A DNA stretch of 64,000 bases from JAVEDQ01 sp963783105 (GTDB lineage: Bacteria; Actinomycetota; Actinomycetes; Frankiales; Frankiaceae): assembly GCA_963783105.1 (NCBI GenBank), contig CAWAMI010000004.1:372001-436000 (forward strand), in the 5' to 3' direction. The position numbers and the translations under genes are program-made. Below, piece after piece: positions 59,224 through 64,000 of the stretch (positions are counted from its first letter, which is position 1; each line of letters begins with the position of its first letter). Below the pieces are notes generated by a model, which was not told the DNA's origin, did no database searches, and saw only the letters and a list, made by a program, of their open reading frames with translations.

Positions 59224-61007
59224 CCGGCGCTCCTTCCAGCGAGGTCGCCGAGCAACCGCAGGAGCCCGGCGCGGGTGAGCCGGCTCTTCGTCAGCAGCGC
59301 GGCCGCCGGCTCGGCCGCCCTGCGGACCTCGGCGTCGATGTCCACGCTGGTCATGAGGACCGCGGGCAGGTCCCGCAGCCGCGGATCCGGGTCCTCCCGC
59401 AGTCGCGACAGCACCTCGCCACCATCCACGTCGGGCATCCGCAGGTCCAGCAGCAGGATGTCCGGGATGAGCCGGTGGACGGAGTCGAGCGCCTCGGCGC
59501 CGTTCCCCGCCTCGGACACCCGCGCGGCGGCCCCCTGCAGCATCCCGCGGATCAGGTGGCGGAACGCCTCGTCGTCGTCGACCACGAGGACGTGGCCGAG
59601 CTCGACCGCGACGGCGTTCTCCGGGTCGCCCTCGTCCGGCACCTGGACCGGCAGCGTCACCGTGAACGTGCTCCCGCGGCCCACCTCGCTGTCCAGCGTG
59701 AGGGTTCCCCCCAGCGCCTCGGTGACCCTCCGGGCGTACGGCAGGCCGAGGCCGGTGCCCTTGCGTGTCGACTGCAGGCGCCCGGGCACCTGGACGAACT
59801 CCTCGAACACGCGAGACTGGTACTCCGGCGGAATGCCGATTCCGGTATCGCTGACGACGATCTCCACGTGGTCACCGGAAGGAGAGGCGGCGGTCATCCG
59901 CACCTGGCCCTGCTCGGTGAAGGCCACCGCGTTGGTCAGCAGGTTCCGCAACACCCGGGCCAGGAGCTCCCCGTCCGTCGGGACCTCGGCCAGGTCGGGT
60001 TCGTCGACGACCAGGTCGACGCCTCGGCGCTCGGCGACGGGGCGCAGGGTGCCGCGGAGCTCGGAGAACAGGCGTCGCAGCTCGACCGCTTGGACGTGGA
60101 TGTCGAGGCCACCCGACTCGGCCCGGCCGAGATCGAGCAGTTCGTTCACCAGGCGCAGCAGTGACGAGGAACTCGACCGCAGGTAGCCGACCTGGCGTCG
60201 CTGCTCGTCGTCCAAGCCGCTTTCGCCGAGCAGCTCGGTCAGGCCCAGGATCGAGTTGACGGGAGCGCGCAGCTCGTGGCTGACGCTGCGCAGGAAGCGG
60301 GTCTTGGCCTCGTTCGCCTCCGCCAGCTGCTGACCCTTCTCGTCGAGTTCGGCGTAGAGCGCGACCACCCCCCGGTTCGTCTCCTCCAGTTCGGTCGACA
60401 GCTGGGTGTACATCGCCACGACGCCGCGGTTGGTCTCCTCGAGCTCCTCGTTCAGCCGGATCAGCTCCTGCTGCCGCGTGGTCAGCTGATCCAGCGTGTG
60501 CATGAGGTCGGCGTTCTGCTGGCGCAGCTCCTCGACGGGGCTGTGCACGCTCGAGCTCCGCAGCGTTTCGCGGAGGCGGTGCAGCGCCTCCGGCCGCGTG
60601 ACGGCGCCGAGGGGCAGGCGCTTGGTGAGGACGAGCGTCAGCGCGCGAGCCGCGTGGGCCGGGCCGGCTTCGACGGGGGCTACCGTCACGGCGATGTCGT
60701 CGACGAGCCGGCGGGCGGCGTCGAAGCTGGTGTCGGGGACGGGCGTCGGAGGCTCGGGGGCGACGACGCTGACCACGAGTTCCGGTGGGCGCTCACGCAC
60801 CTCGAACCGCGCGGTGGCGGGCTGGTCCGACAGGATCTCCCGTCCCACCTCGGAGAGGGCGACCGCCAGACGGATCTGGTCCCGCGGGTCGTAGCCGAGT
60901 GCCGTTCCCACCTCGCGTCCGCGCTGCCGCAACTCGAAGACGCTCGCCTCCGTCAGCCAGGTCAGCTCGAGGATGCTGGTCACGCCCCTGGTCACGCCCC
61001 TGTTCAC
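59220..61007 (-). CDS. Hybrid histidine kinase with N-terminal switch-like domain and receiver
   Basis: 595 residues. Residues about 1-170 resemble a degenerate RsbT-type ATPase (VGTALGYDPRDQIRLAVALS). A coiled-coil linker repeats ELEETNRGVV(A)(M/L)Y twice. The kinase core has FLRSVSHELRAPVNSILGLT (phospho-His), RNLLTNAVAFTEQGQVR (N box), VSDTGIGIPPEYQSRVFEEF and KGTGLGLPYARRV. Residues about 475-590 form a receiver (LVVDDDEAFRHLIRGM, LLLDLRMPDVDGGEVLS). No membrane segment, so it senses inside the cell. It overlaps the flanking genes at both ends. Confidence 0.88.
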   Translation of the reverse strand: MNRGVTRGVTSILELTWLTEASVFELRQRGREVGTALGYDPRDQIRLAVALSEVGREILSDQPATARFEVRERPPELVVSVVAPEPPTPVPDTSFDAARRLVDDIAVTVAPVEAGPAHAARALTLVLTKRLPLGAVTRPEALHRLRETLRSSSVHSPVEELRQQNADLMHTLDQLTTRQQELIRLNEELEETNRGVVAMYTQLSTELEETNRGVVALYAELDEKGQQLAEANEAKTRFLRSVSHELRAPVNSILGLTELLGESGLDDEQRRQVGYLRSSSSSLLRLVNELLDLGRAESGGLDIHVQAVELRRLFSELRGTLRPVAERRGVDLVVDEPDLAEVPTDGELLARVLRNLLTNAVAFTEQGQVRMTAASPSGDHVEIVVSDTGIGIPPEYQSRVFEEFVQVPGRLQSTRKGTGLGLPYARRVTEALGGTLTLDSEVGRGSTFTVTLPVQVPDEGDPENAVAVELGHVLVVDDDEAFRHLIRGMLQGAAARVSEAGNGAEALDSVHRLIPDILLLDLRMPDVDGGEVLSRLREDPDPRLRDLPAVLMTSVDIDAEVRRAAEPAAALLTKSRLTRAGLLRLLGDLAGRSAG

Positions 61008-62029
61008 GCCGGCACCGGAGCCAGCGCGAGCACGCTCGCGTCGTCGTTGCGGACGCCGAAGTCCCGCAGGACCGCGGCCGCAATGAGGGTCGGCGAACGT
61101 CCGAGGAGCCCGGGGTACTCGTCGAGCCGCAGCTTGTTCGTCACCCCGTCGCTGTGCAGCACGATCACGGCGTGCTTCGGGAGCTCGTACCGCGCCTCCC
61201 GGAGCACCCGTGCGTTGTGGCCGGTGATGCCCGGGTAGCTGATCATGCCGCGCTGCTTGCGCCCGTCGAGCACGTAACCGCTGATGTTGCCGACCCCGGC
61301 GTAGCCGACCGTGCCGTCACCGGGGAGTTGCACGACGGACGCCGCAGCGCCCCGGGTCCCGGAACAGCCGCGGTGGACGGCGGTCAGAAGGTCGACGGGA
61401 GGTCCTGCCCGGGCGGTCCGGAAGGCGCGGACCGCTGCTTGCGAGGCCAACGCCGCGAGGGGGCCGTGCCCGAGGCCATCGGCGACCAGGCCCGAGAGCA
61501 CCCCGTCGTCGACCCGTATCGCGACGGCGTCGCCGCAGACGTCCTGCCCGCTCATCGGCCGGGTCAGGCAGCCCGCGCGTCCGGCCGCGCCGACCGGATC
61601 GGCGACGAGGTCGCAGGAGCCGAAGGTGGCGACGACGAGGGTCCCCTGGTCGGGCCGGGACCAGACGTCCCACGAGGTGGACAGCCGGCTCAGGGCACCC
61701 AGCCCGATGCCGAGCGTCCCGCTGGTCGAGTGCCCGTCGGCGACGGAGGCGCTCACGTCCGGCATGCCCGGCCCGCGGTCGATGGCGACGAAGGCGACGC
61801 CGGCGTCCGGGTCGGACTCGCCGTCCGGCCTGCATGCACGCAGGAGAACCGTGCCGCCGCCGGCGTGTTTGATCTGGTTCGTCGCCACCTCGGTGACCGC
61901 GATGCCGAGCTCGCCCGCCCGCGTCTCGTCGAAGCCGAGCCGCTTGGACAGCTCCACCGCGGAACGTCGCAGCGCCCCGACCGAGCTCTCGTGCTCGATC
62001 CGGTGCCAGGCGACGTCCTCGGTTCTCAT
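61004..62029 (-). CDS. RsbT-like ATPase fused to RsbX-like SpoIIE phosphatase
   Basis: 341 residues. Residues about 1-140 are an HATPase domain (ELGIAVTEVATNQIKHAGGG N box, AIDRGPGMPDV, SGTLGIGLGALSRLSTSWDV G box). Residues about 150-340 are a PP2C/RsbX-type phosphatase (DVCGDAVAIRVDDGVLSGLV, ADGLGHGPLAALASQAAVRA, VIVLHSDGVTNKLRLDEYPG, NDDASVLALA). In the stressosome RsbX removes phosphate from RsbR and RsbS to reset the complex. This fusion follows rsbT by 13 bases. Confidence 0.88.
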   Translation of the reverse strand: MRTEDVAWHRIEHESSVGALRRSAVELSKRLGFDETRAGELGIAVTEVATNQIKHAGGGTVLLRACRPDGESDPDAGVAFVAIDRGPGMPDVSASVADGHSTSGTLGIGLGALSRLSTSWDVWSRPDQGTLVVATFGSCDLVADPVGAAGRAGCLTRPMSGQDVCGDAVAIRVDDGVLSGLVADGLGHGPLAALASQAAVRAFRTARAGPPVDLLTAVHRGCSGTRGAAASVVQLPGDGTVGYAGVGNISGYVLDGRKQRGMISYPGITGHNARVLREARYELPKHAVIVLHSDGVTNKLRLDEYPGLLGRSPTLIAAAVLRDFGVRNDDASVLALAPVPA

Positions 62030-62042
62030 GGCGGCGGCGGGA

Positions 62043-62453
62043 TCAGCGCACCCACTTCACGATCTCGACGGTCGTCCCCCGGCCGACCGCCGTGTCCAGC
62101 CGGAACTGGTCCACGAGCCGTCGCGCGCCGGACAGGCCGAGCCCGAGTCCGGAGCCGGAGGTGTAGCCGTCCGTCAGCGCGAGGTCCACGTCGGGGATGC
62201 CCGGCCCCTCGTCCTCGAAGACGGCCCGGACCCCGCCCTTGCGTCCCTCGGCGAGGACGTCGATCGTCACCTGGCCGCCGCCGCCGTAGACCAGCGTGTT
62301 GCGGGCGAGCTCGCTGGCGGCCGTCACCAGCTTCGTCTGGTCGATCAGCGACAGCTTCGCCGCCACGGCGAGCGACCGGATGGCCTGTCGCACGCGCACG
62401 ATGTCCTCGTCGGACACGATCGGAAGTTCCTGCACCTCGGTCGCGGTGGGCAT
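62043..62453 (-). CDS. rsbT: Stressosome switch kinase RsbT
   Basis: 136 residues from ATG 62453. It is a minimal HATPase switch kinase: EDIVRVRQAIRSLAVAAKLS, ASELARNTLVYGGGGQVTID (N box), EDEGPGIPDVDLALTDGYTS and GSGLGLGLSGARRLVDQF (G boxes). In Bacillus RsbT phosphorylates RsbS and RsbR and then leaves the stressosome to activate the phosphatase RsbU. The start is one base after the rsbS stop. Confidence 0.92.
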   Translation of the reverse strand: MPTATEVQELPIVSDEDIVRVRQAIRSLAVAAKLSLIDQTKLVTAASELARNTLVYGGGGQVTIDVLAEGRKGGVRAVFEDEGPGIPDVDLALTDGYTSGSGLGLGLSGARRLVDQFRLDTAVGRGTTVEIVKWVR

Positions 62454-62454
62454 C

Positions 62455-62886
62455 TCAGCCCTCCTCGAGGAGCTCCGGCTCGGCGTTCCCGGCGGCGAGG
62501 GACGCCAGCACCGCCGTCGTCTCCGCCTCCGCCTCGCGGTTGCGGGCGAGCAGGGCCAACCCCTTCTCCACATCGAGCGCGGTGTGGACGCCGCCGAGCG
62601 ACAGCCCGAGCTCGACCATGGTCATCGCGACGGCCGGTCGCATGCCGACCACCACGGCGGCCGCGTCCAGCACCGCCGTGATCGAGGCGATGGACGCCAG
62701 CATCCGGCCGATGAAGCTGTCCACGATCTCCAGGCCGGAGATGTCGATCAGTACCCCGCGGGCGCCGGTGTCGACGACCCGCTTGGCCAAGTCGTCCTGG
62801 AGTTGCAGCGCGGTGTGGTCGTCGAGGTCCACCTGGATGGAGACGAGCAGCGAGTCCCCGATCTTGAGGACCGGGACCCGGTCCAT
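62455..62886 (-). CDS. rsbS: Stressosome scaffold protein RsbS
   Basis: 143 residues from ATG 62886, overlapping the rsbR stop. Single STAS domain: VPVLKIGDSLLVSIQVDLDD, ARGVLIDISGLEIVDSFIGR with Ser57 at the place of Bacillus RsbS Ser59, and GMRPAVAMTMVELGLSLGGV. The C-terminus (ALLARNREAEAETTAVLASL) is about 20 residues longer than in Bacillus. It forms the stressosome core with RsbR and is the RsbT substrate. Confidence 0.92.
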   Translation of the reverse strand: MDRVPVLKIGDSLLVSIQVDLDDHTALQLQDDLAKRVVDTGARGVLIDISGLEIVDSFIGRMLASIASITAVLDAAAVVVGMRPAVAMTMVELGLSLGGVHTALDVEKGLALLARNREAEAETTAVLASLAAGNAEPELLEEG

Positions 62887-63776
62887 CAGGACGCTCCCGC
62901 CGGCCGTGTGCGCGCCTGGGCGGACGAGCGGATCGCCGCCGCGAGGGCGTCCGCGAGCGTCGCCTTCGTGCGGATGTCGCCGAACTCGATGCCGAGCGCG
63001 ACGATGGTCTGCGCGATCTGCGGCCGGATGCCGCTGATGATGCACTCCGCGCCCATGAGGCGTGCCGCGACGATCGTCTTGAGCAGGTGCTGCGCGACCT
63101 GGGTGTCCACCGCCGGGACTCCGGTGATGTCGATGATGGCGTGCTCGCTGCCCGTGTCGACGAGCGCCTGCAGCAGCTTCTCCATCACGACCTGCGTCCG
63201 GGCCGAGTCGAGGGTGCCCACCAGCGGTACGGCCACCACGCCGTCCCACAGCTTGACGACCGGCGTGGACAGCTCGAGCAGCTGCTCCGCCTGATCGGTG
63301 ATGATCCGCTCCCGGGCCGACGTGAACGTCTCGAACGTGAACAGACCGAGTTGGTCGACGAGCTTCGAGAACGCGATGAAGTCCTTGAAGCTGTTCGGGT
63401 CGGCCTGGTCGAGGACCTCGAGCAGCGCTTCCTTGAGCGCGAAGACGGCGACGCTGGTCTCGGTGGGGCTGAAGCCCTGACGTGCACGGTTGTGCGAGAA
63501 CTCGGTCAGCACGCTCCGGGCCACGTCGAACGTCGCGGACTCGATGCTCGACAGGTCGCCGCCGCCCAGCCCGGCCCGCAGCGCCTCGAACAGTTCGCGT
63601 TGATCGCTCTGGAGTTCCGCTCGCGCCGCCCGGCCGCGGAGCTGGCGGGCGGAGATGTCGAGCCAGGTGCCGAGCACGTCCGTTTCGCGCTCGGTCAGGA
63701 GCGCGGAAAGGCGGGCGGCCTCATCGGCTTCGACGGTCACAAAGAGCCCTTCGTCGGCATCCAGGTGGGGTCTCAC
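62886..63776 (-). CDS. rsbR: Stressosome sensor/scaffold RsbR-type protein
   Basis: About 296 residues from GTG 63776. The N-terminal half is a globin-like helical domain (LTERETDVLGTWLDISARQL, VFALKEALLEVLDQADPN) and the C-terminal 120 residues a STAS domain (VVAVPLVGTLDSARTQVVME, IIDITGVPAVDTQVAQHLLK, SGIRPQIAQTIVALGIEFGD). The Thr in AVDT and the Thr in IAQT match the RsbT phosphorylation sites of Bacillus RsbRA. The start is not certain: the frame continues to 63860. It is the first gene of the operon rsbR-rsbS-rsbT. Confidence 0.9.
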   Translation of the reverse strand: MRPHLDADEGLFVTVEADEAARLSALLTERETDVLGTWLDISARQLRGRAARAELQSDQRELFEALRAGLGGGDLSSIESATFDVARSVLTEFSHNRARQGFSPTETSVAVFALKEALLEVLDQADPNSFKDFIAFSKLVDQLGLFTFETFTSARERIITDQAEQLLELSTPVVKLWDGVVAVPLVGTLDSARTQVVMEKLLQALVDTGSEHAIIDITGVPAVDTQVAQHLLKTIVAARLMGAECIISGIRPQIAQTIVALGIEFGDIRTKATLADALAAAIRSSAQARTRPAGAS

Positions 63777-63906
63777 GGTGATCGGGACAGCCCTTACTAC
63801 CGCATCGTTGCGCAACGGAGAACCGATTCCGTGCGCGGGCGAAAATCGTGGACCGCGCACCGACCGAGAAGTGCGGCTTTGTGGGGAAAAGCTGCGCGAG
63901 GCCCAG

Positions 63907-63945
63907 TGCGGCTCAGTTGTGCGGCTCGGCTGTGCGGCTCAGTTG
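63907..63945. repeat. Three tandem 13-bp repeats upstream of rsbR
   Basis: TGCGGCTCAGTTG, TGCGGCTCGGCTG and TGCGGCTCAGTTG lie end to end (63907-63945), in the region upstream of the minus-strand rsbR. Iterated 13-base sites could bind a regulator, or the array could just be slippage. A possible stop codon of a further minus-strand gene lies within it. Confidence 0.5.
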
Positions 63946-64000
63946 CGCGGGTCGACGATGTGCCACCAGCACTCGGCAGGACGTCGTCGGGGTGCACGAT
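63939..64000 (-). CDS. Possible C-terminal end of a gene continuing past the window
   Basis: On the minus strand, the last bases read PAECWWHIVDPRN then a stop at 63939-63941. Aromatic-rich sequence of this kind is unusual for a chance frame in such GC-rich DNA. A second frame (HPDDVLPSAGG) is also plausible, so even the reading frame is doubtful. No family assigned. Confidence 0.25.
   Translation of the reverse strand, partial: RAPRRRPAECWWHIVDPRN

Noticed and set aside
63797..63997. 66-residue minus-strand ORF at the right end
   Set aside because: It has no motif and overlaps the tandem repeats; a partial gene end in another frame is about as plausible.
1..64000. CRISPR arrays, insertion sequences or prophage genes
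   Set aside because: I found no regularly spaced repeats with unique spacers and no transposase, integrase or phage structural motif in any reading frame.

Overview
The window is GC-rich throughout, with frequent GTG starts, stop/start overlaps of the GTGA and ATGA type, and tightly packed genes. Together with an actinobacterial-type gas vesicle cluster, DUF2510 and DUF5709 proteins, a 59-residue coiled-coil protein and many SpoIIE-type phosphatases and anti-sigma-like ATPases, this points to an actinobacterium. Pseudonocardiaceae is my best guess, but that is inference from gene content, not a phylogenetic result.

Layout. 1-4.0 kb: late cobalamin/siroheme genes (cbiX end, cobC, cobT, cysG/cobA-type). 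4.1-10.9 kb: a FadR-type regulator, a K+ channel with RCK domains on both sides of the pore, a TauE/SafE permease, a decayed CBS/DUF1059 gene, an MFS transporter and a Spo0M-like protein. 11.1-18.2 kb: a complete gas vesicle cluster in the order O-J-L-S-F-K-A-F-G-Y-Z, closed by a large hairpin. 18.3-24.5 kb (minus strand): serB, a universal stress protein, a GT39-type membrane glycosyltransferase and a secreted S15-type peptidase. 24.7-30.2 kb: an acidic protein, a zinc-ribbon/DUF2510 protein and a signalling operon (response regulator-phosphatase, CHASE3-type histidine kinase, single-domain response regulator). 30.3-39.0 kb: accessory genes, several of them frameshifted. 39.3-41.8 kb: an arsenic island (arsI-acr3-arsC divergent from arsR). 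41.8-45.7 kb: a DrrAB-type exporter, a Baeyer-Villiger-type flavin monooxygenase and a TraR/DksA zinc finger protein. 46.3-47.1 kb: tRNA-Lys(CTT) beside a ribbon-helix-helix/Doc toxin-antitoxin pair. 47.1-54.3 kb: AlkB, TetR, SRPBCC, pirin, M18 aminopeptidase, two long coiled-coil proteins (one fused to CsbD) and a MaoC hydratase. 54.4-63.8 kb: a partner-switching and stressosome locus (rsbR-rsbS-rsbT, RsbX-like phosphatase, hybrid kinase, receiver-phosphatase on the minus strand; an ATPase/MetOD1 protein and a PAS-GAF-phosphatase on the plus strand).

Two themes recur. The first is general stress signalling: a stressosome, four SpoIIE-type phosphatases, several HATPase switch proteins, a universal stress protein, a CsbD protein, and a SigB/SigF-like promoter candidate ahead of the gas vesicle operon. 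No sigma factor or classical anti-anti-sigma target for these phosphatases is visible in the window. The second is reading-frame damage. Most of the frameshifts whose local sequence can be compared with the expected protein look like loss of a single base (cbiX tail, CBS/DUF1059 gene, two alpha/beta hydrolases, the GNAT half of a VOC-GNAT gene); the DUF2510 gene has a net shift that fits one insertion or two deletions. This may be real decay or base-deletion errors in the assembly, and the sequence alone cannot decide.

Strong perfect hairpins without a U-tract occur at several gene ends and behave like terminators. One of them, at 10988-11031, sits in a divergent intergenic region where a terminator is not expected.
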